Assembly: GCA_025506515.1 (NCBI GenBank)
Contig: CM046458.1
Span: forward strand, 40,819,731 to 40,883,730
Length of the DNA: 64,000 bases
Source: Flaveria trinervia
Lineage: Eukaryota > Streptophyta > Magnoliopsida > Asterales > Asteraceae
Reading direction: 5' to 3'
How positions within the stretch are numbered: position 1 is the first letter of the stretch; each line of letters begins with the position of its first letter. Made by a program: the position numbers and the translations under genes. The notes under the pieces were generated by a model. The model was not told where the DNA came from and did not search any database. It worked only from the letters and a program-made list of their open reading frames with translations. Below, piece by piece: positions 21,730-34,100 of the stretch.

Positions 21730-23100
21730 TTGTGTTACAGCAGCATGGTGAGTCGGTGGACGATGAGCACCAAGCACAACATATGTGCTGATCAAGACTT
21801 GACCTCCTAGAATGCATCTGAGTTTGCGGGCATTATTTCATTCCTCTAGAAATCAAAGATCTTCAGAGCTATCTTTGCCCTGTGCAACTCCATACAGGTC
21901 GATACAACAGGCTTCTGTGAAAACGCTGTTGTAGATAGGTCCTCAGAGCCCCACTGGATTTGGAGTTCTATCTTTGTCCAGGCCATTGACATTAGTGAGG
22001 AGGACCTAAGGACTGTCTTAGAGTTGGGAGACGACAGCGATTGCCCCACCAGGTTACATCCCCTGACAGTTCGTGGATGCTTTCTTTGGGCTAAGTACTC
22101 GGGGGACATCAACGCAGGTGTGCTCAACAAGAGCAACCTGTGCCCCCTATTTAAGTACTTAGCCCATGTACTGCTAAGATGTATAGCCTCGAGGAAGGAG
22201 ATTTTGATGAGCTTTCTGATATGATCTAGAACGCCTATGTGGCGCTGGTTCTGAATCATCCTTTAGCTTTTTGAGGATGATCTTCACCTATTTGGTGGAG
22301 AGAAAATAGAGGCCAAAGGCAAGGAAGGATTCTGCATGTAACTCGTTTCATACAGATGATTATCGACAGAAGCTTCCTCCTGCCTAAAGAGAGAGAGGGC
22401 GCAGTTACCCTAGAGGTGATGGAATGATACCACCCTAGGAAGGAAGAGGCCAAGGTTCACATTGACCAACCACCACTACCATAGCTACCATAACTACTAC
22501 CACCACCACCCACAATCAATCATACCCTCCACCACTACTACCATACCACCCACAATCACTACCATAGTCACTTCCAACACAACTACAGCCTACCCTTCAC
22601 CACCCACTCATATACACCACCCATATTCACAACTTCCACCACTACCACCACAGCCACCAAGCCGGAACATCAGCCCACCCTACATTCACCACATGTCATA
22701 TCTGGCCCACTATTGGGGGTAGAGGAACAACTGTCAGCACTCAACCGGATGTGGGAAGAAGATGTGAGCTGTGATGAAGAGAAGGCTGCCCAACTCGGCA
22801 GCTTGCGGACTAAATGCTACCCAGCACAGCAGATCTAACAGCAGCTCAACAAATTGCCCAACTCTAGGAGCAAAAAAAAAACAACTAGCTAAGCGGATAG
22901 GGGAGTGGAAGCATCTAACAAGGACAATCAGCTCAAGCTCAGGGATCAAAGGATGAGCCACTCAAGATAAGAGAGGAGATGATGATGACGATGATGATGA
23001 TGATGAAGATGCTTGGATAGTGATGATGATGATGCCAGTGTGGAGTGATAATGAAAAGACAGGGAAAGGCAGACAGAATGATGATGATGATGATGGAGAT
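21730..23100 (+). pseudogene. C-family env-like protein, N-terminal part
   Basis: Position after pol and internal similarity to the D-family post-pol protein identify this as the env-like third frame of a Sirevirus-type element. Coding fragments include NSIQVDTTGFCENAVVD, LRTVLELGDDSDCPTRLHP and GCFLWAKYSGDINAGVLNK, then YLAHVLLRCIASRK (about 21885-22200). The same spacing is seen in D2 as LRQTLNLDDATFPAGYPKG, HHGYQGNLSASTLLKKHF and HMINVCLASK. Next come a His/Thr/Pro-rich low-complexity stretch (22462-22700) and an Asp-codon-rich stretch (22975-23100). The frame is broken repeatedly. Copia D1 is inserted at 23104. The function of such proteins is not established. Confidence 0.6.
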
Positions 23101-23103
23101 TGT

Positions 23104-23993
23104 TGTTGGACCAAAAGAACCATGAGCCAAGATCAGAAAACCTCTAAGTCCCACACGGTATCACAAAACAACTGCTGAAAGCCTCATCAGTAGTTTGACA
23201 AGTGCTGAAGACTTCAACAGCTGAAGATCAAGTGCTGAAGACCTTACAGCTGAAGAACCAAAGTGCTGAAGTACAACAGCTGAAGAACACAAGTGCTGAA
23301 GCTGAAAGACCAAAGTACTGAAGAAGACAACAGCTGAGAGAGTTCAAAGTGCTGAAGATCAACAACTGATGTACAAAGTCTGAAGACAAAGACTGAAGAC
23401 ATCAGCTGATGATATCTACTGAAGTCATCAGCTGATGAAACACCTGAAGGTCAAAGTCTGAAGATCAAGTACTGAAGCCTCAGTAGTTTGTCACAACTGC
23501 TGAAGAGTACTTCTTCAGTAGTTGTGATATCAGTAGTTTTATTTCTTGTTTCAGTAGTTTTGTAAAACGACTGAAGAGCTTGTTCTTCAGTCGTTGTAGT
23601 TTCAGTAGTTTTATATTTTGTACTTAACTTGCTGATATGTTCTCAGTAGTTGTGAACATTTCAGTAGTTTGTTAGGAATTAGTTATTTCTGTATTGGATC
23701 TGCCAGTTGTCACTTTCCGTGATAACAGCAGTGACTGTTGCACTCTATATAAGGAGTGACAACCTATTGTAATCATTGAGTGAAATGAGCAATTGAATGG
23801 AATGAATGATGATTCGATTAGAAATATTCTACATCTATAACATTCCTAGAAATCAGAAATATATTCTCTCCCTATAACCGTATGCGATCTTAACGCTTAC
23901 AAGTATCGATTGCTTGCTACAATTGTCTAATTCGTGTTAGTATTCCGCTGCTTACATTCTGATACATCAAACTTGTGATCACTGATCCTGTCA
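23104..23993 (+). repeat. Copia D1 5' LTR
   Basis: An 890-bp LTR. U3 consists largely of iterated CTGAAGA units (acaactgctgaaag, agtgctgaagac, cagtagttt). The TATA box tatataag is at 23746-23753, followed by the probable transcription start region. Its partner at 34564 has the TATA box at 35202-35209. Confidence 0.9.
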
Positions 23994-23995
23994 AA

Positions 23996-24007
23996 TGGTA
24001 TCAGAGC
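23996..24007 (+). promoter_or_regulatory. D1 primer-binding site
   Basis: An exact TGGTATCAGAGC starting two bases after the 5' LTR end, complementary to initiator Met-tRNA. Confidence 0.9.
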
Positions 24008-24225
24008 AGGTTAATCATTGATCGATCTAATAATGATCATTGAAACTGCTATTCAAGATCCAAGTTTGATTGAATTAGCTTTTGTTTTTGCAAGAAACGG
24101 TTATAGAGATTGAATTTTCTGTATTTCTGCTCATTCATCCTGAGATCTTTTTCTTGGTTCTCATTGAGTTTGTTGTGGTTTGTCTAAAACTTTTAAAACT
24201 TGAACTAAATGTTTTTGAACTGAAA

Positions 24226-26700
24226 ATGACCACTCCCTCCAATGATCCTCACAATACTGTTCCTCAACCAAGCCTCCTATGCTGGTTAGGAATGAGTATA
24301 ACATATGGCAAAGACGTATGCTCCATCACCTGTCTGTTAACAGGCAGGGTGTGGACATCAGTGGTACATGGTCCACACAAGCCTATGGTGAATAACCCGG
24401 AAACCAATCAAATGGTTCCGAAGAGGAGGGAGCAATACTCAGATGAGGATAAAAAGTTGCTTGAGATTGATGCAAAAGCCCATGGAATTCTGGCCATGGC
24501 TTTGCCCAATGAAATCTATTCTGGGCTAATGCATCATGAAACTGCCCATGACCTCTGGATTGCTTTGAAAGAACAATTTGGAGGAACAGATGAGGTCTTG
24601 GCAAATAATAGAGAAATTCTTGCCCAACAATATGAGACATTCTCTCATAGAAAGGGTGAGACACTGACTCAACAATATGAGCGGTTTTCTTGTTTGATCT
24701 CTGAACTAAAAATGGTCAAACTTGAATACACCAATATTCAGATGAATAACAGATTTCTCAGATCACTGCCTGAGAGATGGGACACATATACTATTGTCCT
24801 ACGCTCCAGTGCAAGTTTGGACAAACTATCTCTCACCCAACTCCATGGGAAATTGCTCACTTTGAGAGAGAGATAGAACAGAAGAGAAAGCTGTCTTCAT
24901 CTGGAAAGCTCACTGAAGACTTTATTCAAGGCAACACTGCCTTGGTGGGTCATGAGTCAGAATATGCTCATCTGAATGCCAGTATGATGAGCATATAATT
25001 TCTTCGAGCACTTCTAATTCTGCATTTGTAAGTGTTGATGGTCAGTTCACTGGATGTAATAATGACAATTTATGTTTCATTATGGATGATCTCAAGGGGA
25101 TTGCAGATGATGACTTAGAAGAGATGGATATTTTGAGCCAAATGGCCTTGATAAATATCAGATCTCAGAAGTTCTACAAAAGAACTGGAAGAAGATTCCC
25201 AGGACTCTCTGGCAAAACCAAAGTTGGTTTGACAAGAGCAAGTTGAGGTGTCACAAATGCCAACGGCTTGGACACTTTGCAAGAGAGTGTAGATCACTGG
25301 ATCAAACTCTACTGCACCCTTTGTGACTTTTCCTGGCAATAGTCAACAAAACAGAGGGCAACATCCTGTCACATCTAGTCATCATCCTCAACAACAATCT
25401 CCGGCATATTTTGTTCCTCAGGGCCAAATGCCATATCAGTACCCTGGTTATTACATGCCACAGTCAAATCAAGTTCAAGTTCCTATGACACCACAAACCT
25501 TGCATTACCAGAACCTCAGCCTTCCCTATCTCATCAACAACCTTCAACTCAACAACACAGCTTCTTCACCCCAGGAGTTGTTGACTGGAGCAGTTTACCA
25601 GATGACTTGTCTGGTCATGATCAACTGTTCTCAGGTGCTGGTCAACATGGTGGTGACAGTCTTTGGGAATCTAGCTCTTATGGCTTTGGAGTCTGCTGAT
25701 ACTTCATCTCCAATGCCTCTACACCTCAGGTATCACAGGTATCCTCTGAGGCAAAAGCCAAATTATGTTCTGAAAATGCATAGCAGCATTTGCTTCCATT
25801 AGAGAAGCAAATGTAGCTTTAATTAATAAGAACATTGAGCTAGAACAAATAATTTCCAAAAACAAAGCTGAGTTTGAGTTTGTGCTCAAAGATAAAAATG
25901 ATGAGATTTATAAAATGAATTGCAAAATAATTGATGACAAGGCTAGAGAAGATGTACTTCTAGAGAAGTACAAAGATCTCAAAGAAACCCTTGCAGTTAC
26001 CCAGGTCGAGTGTGATAGATGGGTACAATCATGCAAAGGTTTTGAAATGCTTCTTAGTAAGCAATCTGCTTCAAATGTGAAGTTTGGAATTGGTTACAAT
26101 CACACTGCTCCACCTACAGATTTTACCCCAAGAGCAGAGGTAGAATCTGATGGTGAGAGTGATAACCAATCCATCAAATCATGTGATCTACCTTCTGATA
26201 CAGCACAATCAGAAGTAGCAGTCAGTATCAAGTCCTCTTTGAACCTATCAGCTGATGTTGATGGTCAAATGCTGACATTCACATGATCAATAAGTTGATC
26301 AACTCAGGAGTTAATCCTGAAGGTCCTGAAAGGACTGGAGAGCAGGATTTAACACCTGAAGTTCAAACTTCAACTGCTGTCAGCACTGAAGAGAAGAAAA
26401 TGGCAGTAGAAAGAGTTTGAAGGCTACTAAAGAGGATGTCAAGAAAGCAACCAATGCTTCCAAAGCATTGAAGAACAAGTCTTCTGTTGCTTCACCATCT
26501 TTAGTTGATGATCAACCTAAGATGAAGAAGAAACCATGTGAAGTATGTGGTTTGTTCAATCATCTTACAGATGATTGTTGGTACAAAAGAGGTTCCAAAC
26601 TCAAACAAAAAGAAGAAATTAATGAGAAAATGGTAAAAATGAAAATGAGTTTGAGACCACATTTGTATCAGCAACATCAAATCCTGTAACCCTTAAGTCC
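24226..26700 (+). pseudogene. Copia D1 gag
   Basis: The likely start is ATG 24226 (MTTPSNDPHN), rather than the in-frame upstream ATG at 24082, because the family's gag starts with MTTxxN-like sequence after a leader. The UBN2 capsid domain is open to 24876 (WTSVVHGP, IDAKAHGILAMALPNEIY, DLWIALKEQFGG, LSLTQLHGKLLTL). After a frameshift near 24860 it continues with EDFIQGNTALVGHE, CCHC knuckle one (CHKCQRLGHFAREC, about 25246-25290), a Pro/Gln-rich stretch (25323-25560), a probable coiled coil (KNIELEQIISKNKAEFEF to VLLEKYKDL, about 25820-25990) and a second knuckle (CEVCGLFNHLTDDC, about 26540-26580). Several single-base frameshifts are present. Domain order and length are normal for a Sirevirus-like gag. 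Confidence 0.85.
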
Positions 26701-26733
26701 TTAAAGCAATTCAAAAAAGGAAGGAGTTAAAAG

Positions 26734-27414
26734 GTGACAGCTGAGGGTGCTCAAAAGAAGAAGGTGCAACATAGGACCTTATCTAACTCCACTAGCAATG
26801 TGTCTGATGAGCTGAAAGCTTTATCACAAAATCAGACACAGCTGGTGATGATGGTACAACATCTGTTGGGTAGAGTTAACCAACTAGATTCTCCTATGTT
26901 GAAACCACAGAAAAGGAGGTCTAAGCCAAAGGACTCCTCTTCTGCACCATCTTCTTCTCCTCAGGCTGTTGTTACAAATAAAATGCTAGTTTACCATCTA
27001 TTGATGAGACCAGGCCCAAAACCAAAAAGGTTTGGGTCTCTAAAACTAACTGATTGTTTATTATTGCAGGGTTCTTCAACATGCCAAAGTAGCATCTGGT
27101 ATGTAGACAGTGGGGGATCTATGCACATGACTGGGAACATCTCTCTTCTTCATGACTACTCTCAAGGAAAGAAGGGATTTGTCTCTTTTGGCAATGATGC
27201 TAGGGGTTACATCATCGGTAAGGGCTTTGTCTCCAATGGAGAAATCAAATTTGATGATGTTAATCATGTGGAAAATCTCAAGTACAACCTCTTGAGTGTC
27301 AGTCAAATGTGTGATAAAGGCCATGTTGCCCTTTTCACAAGTCAAAACTGTAGGATTCTGTCATCCAAAGTTTTGCCCTTGATTGACAAGGTGTGGATGA
27401 TCACACTCTCCTGA
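26734..27414 (+). pseudogene. Copia D1 gag/pol boundary and protease
   Basis: A frame of 226 residues. The first half is gag C-terminal linker (LSQNQTQLVMMVQHLLGRV). In the parallel gag frame KVWVSKTN ends at TGA 27051-27053; tgcagg follows at 27065-27070, and the pol frame continues from it. The protease has IWYVDSGGSMHMTGN with intact DSG, FGNDARGYIIGKGFVSNGEIKFDDV, and LKYNLLSVSQMCDKGH. It is complete up to RILSSKVLP before a frameshift at about 27390. Confidence 0.85.
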
Positions 27415-28420
27415 AAGCCAACAGGACAGGAAGAGTGTATGCCTTAGATCTCTCTAAGAAGATAGATCTCAAAGGCAATCCTTGCCTATTTTCCAAAGCC
27501 TCTTTTCAAGAATCTAAACTATGGCACAGGAGGCTTGGTCATGTTAATCTCAAAAACATGAATCAGCTTAGCCACAATAGTTTAGTCAGAGGCTTACCAA
27601 TAAAGGAGTTCCACTGTGATGAAACTTGCACTGCTTGTTTAAAAGGAAAACAGCACAAGGTCTCATTTCCTCCTATTGAAGTGTCCAAGTCCACTGCCTG
27701 CTTGCAATTACTGCATATGGATCTATTTGGTCCTGTGAGAGTAATGAGCATGGCAAGGAAGAAATACTGTCTGGTAATTGTGGATGATTACTCCAGATTT
27801 GTATGGACTTTCTTTCTACATTCAAAGATGAGGCTGCTCAGAAGATTATCCACTTTGTGCTGTACATTGAGAAGCAGTATTCCCTTCCAGTCAAGTGTAT
27901 TAGGAGTGATAATGGAACTGAGTTCAGAAATCATACACTTGATGACTTCTATCTCTCAAAGGGAATCAAAAGGCAGTTCAGCATTCCAAGGACTCCGGAA
28001 CAAAATGGAGTAGTGGAGAGAAAGAACAGGACTCTCATTGAAGCTGCAAGGTCCATGCTGGCTGACTCAGGTTTGCCATTGACCTTTTGGGCCGAAGCTG
28101 TCAACACAGCTTGTTATGTGCAAAATAGAGTTTTAGTAAATCAGAGGTTGATGAAGACTCCATATGAAGTTCTCCATCATTTGGCTCCTCTGATTTCATT
28201 TTTCAAAGCATTGGGTGTCCCTGTTTATTCTCAACACAAAGGATCAACTCCACAAATTTGATCCTAAGGTGGATGCAGGATACTTTGTTGGTTATTCATC
28301 TACTTGCAAAGCATACAGAGTCTTCAACTGCAGAACAAAGATGGTTGAAGAACTCTACATGTTAAGTTTAATGAATCTCCAAAGGACAAGATCCACAAAG
28401 TCCTGTGGAGTTATTTGATT
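27393..28420 (+). pseudogene. Copia D1 integrase
   Basis: The HHCC domain (LWHRRLGHVNLKNM, CTACLKGKQHK) and core HMDLFGP and VIVDDYSRFVWTF lie in frame 27393-28013. A frameshift near 27820 moves the rest to 27803-28261: IRSDNGTEFRNH and PEQNGVVERKNRTLIEAARSMLADSGLP. All three catalytic DDE residues are kept across the two frames. The C-terminal segment (DPKVDAGYFVGYSSTCKAYRVFN) is shifted again to 28215-28418. Compared with the D2 copy, several of the pol breaks are one-base losses. Confidence 0.9.
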
Positions 28421-29650
28421 GGACATACTGCAATATGTTCTTATCAAACTCCTGCTGTTGCTCCTGTCAACAGTTCACCACCTGGTGGTACTGATGATGA
28501 TGATGATTGCAGTACTCACCTCTTCAGGTTTAGTGATCAGCTGCCTGATTCAACTAGACCTGATGTTCCTGTAGCGCCAGTAGCACCATCCACAACAAAT
28601 GCTGATGAGATTTCTTCGAATTCAACTTCCTTTGAATTACCATCCACTGATTGGTTTCAAGGAAATGATTCACCATCACCATCTGTTGCTGCTGAACCGG
28701 CTACAAACACTTGCACAGATCTCATTGTGTATCAAGATCTGAAGAATCACCCCATGTCTCAAATCATTGGTGATATCACTGCTGGAGTATCAACAAGAAG
28801 TCAATTGTCAAATTTCTGCTTCTATGCTCTCTTCATCAGTCAGCAAGAGCCAAAGAATTATCACATTGCTTTAAAGGACAATGGATGGGTTGATGCCATG
28901 CAGCTTGAGCTTCTTCAGTTCAAGAAACAGCAAGTGTGGGAACTGGTTCCTCTACCTCCAGGTAAGTGTGCAATAGGCACTAAATGGGTGTTTAGGAACA
29001 AAACTGATGAAAATGGGCTTATTGTCAAGAACAAGGCCAGACTGGTTGTTCAGGGGTTTGCACAAGAAGAAGGTATTGATTATGATGAAACCTTTGCCCC
29101 TGTAGCCAGACTGGAAGCAATTCGATTGTTTTTAGCTTATGCTGCTTATCAAAAACTTAAAGTCTTTCAAATGGATGTCAAAGTGCATTTTGTATGGAAA
29201 AGTTAAAGAAGAGGTTTATGTATGTCAACCTCCAGGCTTTGAGGACAATAAACATCCTAATTGGGTGTATAAGCTTGATAAAGCTCTTTATGGGTTAAAA
29301 CAAGCTCCCAGAGCCTGGTATGAGACATTATCAAACTTTCTTCTGGAAAACAATTTCACTAGAGGCTCCATAGACAAGACTTATTTATTAAGAAAGCTGG
29401 GCAGCATAATCTACTTGTTCAAATTATGTAGATGATATCTTTTGCATCCTCTGATCCAAAGTTGTGTGATGCCTTTACAAAGTTGATGCAACAGAAGTTT
29501 GAAATGAGTGCCATGGGAGAATTACAGTTCTTTCTAGGGTTGCAAATCAAACAAAAGGCTGATGGAATTTTTTCATCAATCCAAATATACAAAAGATCTT
29601 TTGCAAAAGTTTGATTTACAAAACTGTAAGCCCTGTTCTACTCCCATGAG
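28415..29650 (+). pseudogene. Copia D1 reverse transcriptase
   Basis: Linker plus RVT_2 domain. Frame 28415-29206 holds HPMSQIIGDITAGVSTR, WVDAMQLELLQFKK, GTKWVFRNK, NKARLVVQGFAQEEGIDYDETFAPVAR and FQMDVK. A frameshift at 29180 moves it to 29139-29435 (VYVCQPPGFEDNKHPNW, LDKALYGLKQAPRAWYE). The YVDD site at about 29424 is read only after restoring a one-base loss in aaattatg (D2 has aaatttatg). Frame 29432-29614 has LCDAFTKLMQQKF and MGELQFFLGLQIKQKADG. Confidence 0.9.
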
Positions 29651-30360
29651 CAGCACCACACAACTGGATTCAGATCAGAAAGGTAAAGTGGTTGATGAAC
29701 ACTTTACAGATGTATGATTGGGTCCTGATGTATTTAACAGCTTCTAGACCAGATATTATGTTGCTACATGTGTTTGTGCTAGATTTCAGGCTGCACCTAA
29801 AGAGTCTCATCTGATTGCAGTCAAGAGGATCTTTAGATATCTGCAAGGCACTCCATCTCTAGGTTTATGGTATCTACCAGACATTCTGGTAAATTAGTTG
29901 CTTTTTGACAGTGACTATGCAGGGTGTAAGTTGACCAGGAAATCAACTTCTGGTGGATGTCAATTCCTAGGCAACTGCTTGATTTCTTGGCAGAGCAAGA
30001 AACAGACCTCAGTTGCTACATCCACTGCGGAAGCAGAGTACATTGCTGCTGCAAGCTGTACATCTCAGGTACTCTGGCTTCAAAACCAACTTTTGGATTA
30101 TGGCATTACAGAGACTAAGACTCCATTGTTAATGGATAGTGCTTCAGCTCTTTGCATTGTCAAAAATCCAGTCCAGCACTCTAGGACCAAACATATAGAG
30201 ATCAGACATCATTTTATAAGGGATTGTTTTGAAAAAGGTCTGATGATGATCCTAAGTTTGTGCCTAGTGCTGATGAGCTTGCAGACATTTTTACTAAGCC
30301 TTTGGATAGTTCAACTTTCCAAAACCTGGTGTTAAGGCTTGGTATGCTGCAGCTAGAATA
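29600..30360 (+). pseudogene. Copia D1 RNase H
   Basis: After a heavily frameshifted linker (29600-29890, QNCKPCSTPM..TTQLDSDQKGKVVDE), frame 29898-30335 carries the RNase H core: DSDYAGCKLTRKSTSGGCQF (first Asp), KQTSVATSTAEAEYIAAASC (Glu), LLMDSASAL (Asp), HSRTKHIEIRHHFIRDCFEK. A frameshift near 30240 displaces the last residues (ADIFTKPLD..). The pol polyprotein ends near 30360. Confidence 0.85.
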
Positions 30361-31105
30361 GGTGACAACTACTGATGATCTCAGTAATTCATACTGATGA
30401 TCATAAGTACATGTCACATATAAGTACTGATGAGATTTAACCTCAGTAGTTTTTATAACTACTGAAGGCTAAATGTCTCACAAGTACTGAAGTACTTCAT
30501 CTGCTTAAACTACTGACGTAGTTGCAACTACTGATGCAGTCAACTACTGCAATCAGTAAAAACAGATAAGTACTGATGTCCTATGAAAAAACTGAAATCA
30601 GCCATAAAGACTGATGAATGTGTTGAGGACAGTTTGAAACAGCTGAAAAGCTAAGAATTGACGAAAACAGCTGAAGAGAACTCTTATTCAGTCGTTTGTA
30701 CAACTGCTGTTTCATTTTAAACAACTGAAGCAAAACCACGTCTTCAGTAGTTTTTATAACTACTGATGACAATACCAAGTCTTCAGTTGTTTACAACAGC
30801 TGATGACAAAACCACTGTCTTCAGTAGTTTCATACTACTGATGACAAACACCATGTCCTCAGTTGTTTCAATCATCTGAAGTCAAAACCACGGTCTTCAG
30901 TAGTTTTCTAAATACTGATGCCTAACACCACGACTTCAGCTGTTTCAACGTCTGAAAGGATAATACCATGTCAACGGTCGTTTAAAACAACTGATGACTA
31001 ACACCACATCCTTCAGTCGTCTCCTCACCCGTACCCTATAAATACCCTTAACCTGAGCTTCATGCTTCATCTTCTTCAAACCTAACGTTCCTCTCCAAAA
31101 CTTCC
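30361..31105 (+). promoter_or_regulatory. D1 iterated CAGTAGTT/AACTACTGA array and TATA box before env-like frame
   Basis: A 650-bp non-coding stretch built of inverted pairs such as cttcagtagttttataactactgatgac (for example 30743-30770, 30813-30845, 30895-30920), the same motif that fills the D-family U3. A TATA box, tataaata, lies at 31037-31044, and the env-like ATG follows 61 bases after it, at 31106. The layout copies the end of an LTR U3 and suggests a separate promoter for the env-like gene. D2 has the same array at 61740-62340. Confidence 0.6.
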
Positions 31106-34100
31106 ATGGCGTCTATGCAAATTAAACCGCGACACAACTGTGTTGCCTACCTCACAAAATCGCCGATCTGGACTAAGTTCGATGCTGCTATCGATCTTAT
31201 GGTTCAGTCCCCATACAACAAGGCATTCCTTCTGAACCCCGTTTTACATGCCGAATCCTTGAACCAATTTTGGATGAACATTACTGTTACAACTGAGGAG
31301 AGCAACACACAATCCCTCGGTCAGTCGTCAACAACAAAGAAGTAGTGATTACTCCTGCAACTATCCGTAAACATTCTTCAACTGAGTGATGCTACCTCTC
31401 TGCTGGATATCCGAGGGCACCATAGATCTATCATTTGCTCGGCATGGATATCAAGGTGATCTCAGTGCCACCACCATCATGAAGAAACACTTTAATGACG
31501 CTGAGCACTGATTTTCACATGGTCAATGTATGTTTGGCCCCTAAGACATCGTCTTGGGATCAAATGTCCACCAAATGGCAGCAGGTATTGTATTCTATCC
31601 TTGAGCAACAACACTGAATTTTTCAGAATAATATTTTCAGAGCTCAAAGATATGGCTCAAAAACTAACTGCCAACCGTTGGATACTCTATCCACGGTTCA
31701 TAATGGCATTATATAGACCAGCTTAATGCTGAGGGACTTGTTGGCTTGGGAGTCCCTGCTACGGCTGTTCTGCCAGAAGTATACTCCCGGCACAACTCCG
31801 ACCGGACACTCAAACTGGCTGCCAAGCTGCGAAAACCCACGCAGCTGGAACCACAGCCACCACCTCCAAATCCAATGTCCCCACCAAACCACCAAAAAGA
31901 AACCCAAAATGGCTACTCAGGGAATTGAGTCCCCTGAGGATGCTCCTGCACAACAAACGCAGGATATATCCACTAGTCCAACCCCCTAGTGGATACCATG
32001 ACTCCTCCAGCTACAGCCGCTCAGGTTCCTCTCAACAGGAGCTGCAGCACCCAAGGGGCACCTACTTATCTGGGATCTTCCTCACTTGAGGAGATTGCCA
32101 TTGAAGACCACCATCCACCCAGGTGCACATGTTCTACCCCTACCCCAAACAACCGCCCCTCACAGCCCAACTTTAATAGTTGCTCAAGTGCTGACTCAAT
32201 TGCACTCCTCACCCCCTCCCCAGAAACCTCTTACTACTGGAATACCTCTACAATTGAGGGGGAGGAACACAGTGCACCTGAGAACCCACAGCACAGGGGT
32301 TTCCCAATTCTATCTCCTGGTGTAGAAAAGGAGCTTAGAATATCTAGTGAGGCTGCCACCTCCTCTGACTCAGCACATGACCAGAGTGAGGCTGGTAACA
32401 TTGCTAAGACTCCCTAGAGGCAACAGCTGATGATGGACATTGTCCTGAGGCTGGAAGTCCCCAGTACCAAGCACAAGGGGCACATGCACAACTGGTCTAC
32501 ACCCAGTGCATGTAAATCTGCTCTAAGCAGGAGGTCAGGTGATTCAGTATCACTGATGATGACCTGAGCTTCTTCTATGATGTCGTTGCTCAAAACACCA
32601 TTCTAGAGGATGAGGTTAGCAGACTCAAAGAGCTGCTGGCCAAGATGTCTCAGGATGCAAGTCCATCTGCCACCCTCATACACCCACAGATGGCACCTTC
32701 CCTTGAAGGTTTCCCAAACACAGAGCACCCCAAAATCAACCACCCGCCTCTGCTTCAGGCCCTACTTCTCAGGAACAGAACCCTCCTGAGCAAATAGGTG
32801 CTATACTCCAAAATTCCCTCCCTCTCATCACCCCATAATCATGATATAGTGATCAAAGCCCTTGATGAGAGGCTTTCCTCAACATTACAGCCCTGGTTGG
32901 CTGCTGTCCACAAGACTCTTTCTGCGATACCAACCCCTTCCTCCAATGCAACCAAAAAGGGGGAGAGTACTGCAGTGAAAGAAAGAAAGAGGAAAAGATC
33001 TGAGGAAGAGGAGGAAAAAGAACAGCAACCAATGCTCACCTACAAGCGAAAGAAAGGTGCTGATGAGCACATTGCTGAAGATAAAGCCTTGGAGCTACTG
33101 ATAAAAGAGGCTGATGCCGAACACAGTAGATCAATGGACAACATCATTGATCAGCTGTTTAGGCAAGGCCATGACACCAATAAACTTGACTCTGAGATTC
33201 GACGACTAGAGATTGAAGAAATCCAGAACAGATGGGCAAGTTATGAAGTGTTAGAAAGAGAAAGGCTTGAAATCATGATAGATTTATTGCAAAATATCTT
33301 GGAAGATCAATGATTGAAATCAAAGCTTGGTCCAGGGACAGTATCTTGGCAATCACCACCAAGATCTGTCATCTGAAGTATATACTAAGGGGCTTGTCAT
33401 TGAAGCTTTGAATGAAGCGGGTGCTGGGAGCAGGACTGAGCTAGCCAAGCAATCAAAAGCCACACTCACCTCAAGGATGCTAGAACAGCCTGTCAACATT
33501 CCCACACCAAAACCACCCAAAACACAACCCACCAAACCAACTCCCTTACCCTCAAAACCCATAGCCGATGATATACCCTTGAAGAAGAAGAGAAGGATAT
33601 TGAGGCTAGAAGACGATGACGAAGATGAAGAAGACAGGCTGCCGCTCTCAGCTGTGATTCAGTTGCCTAAGGCCACAAGTCACTCCTCAGCAATTACTCC
33701 TGAAGTCCAGAGACAAATGGTTAAAGTGAAGCTAGAAGAAGAAGAGCTTCATAAACAGCATGATGAGGAATTGCTGAAGAGAGTTGACAAAGCTTATGCA
33801 GCCACATCTTCCATCATCAATATGAAGGAGCAAGCCCTCAGACTTTACACTCTCAGGCATACCTTTCAATATCAAAAGGAAAGAGTGAGGATTTGGCCTG
33901 ATCCCAGGGTTTCTCAAAGAATTCATAAGAACAATATACCTCGGAGATACATTGGCCAGGTGAAAAAGATCGTAGATGAAGTGATCTCTCTGGTCTTTGT
34001 AGTTTCACCCTGGGAAATCCTAGAAGACTTCAAGAAGGCTACAAAGCTAATCTAACCCCTCAGAAGATGCTGGAAAACAAAATAGTGAAAAGGGGGTTAG

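Noticed and set aside
22462..22722. His/Thr/Pro-rich 86-residue frame
   Set aside because: Low-complexity CAC/ACC sequence within the env-like region; its start codon has no support and it is best read as part of that broken protein.
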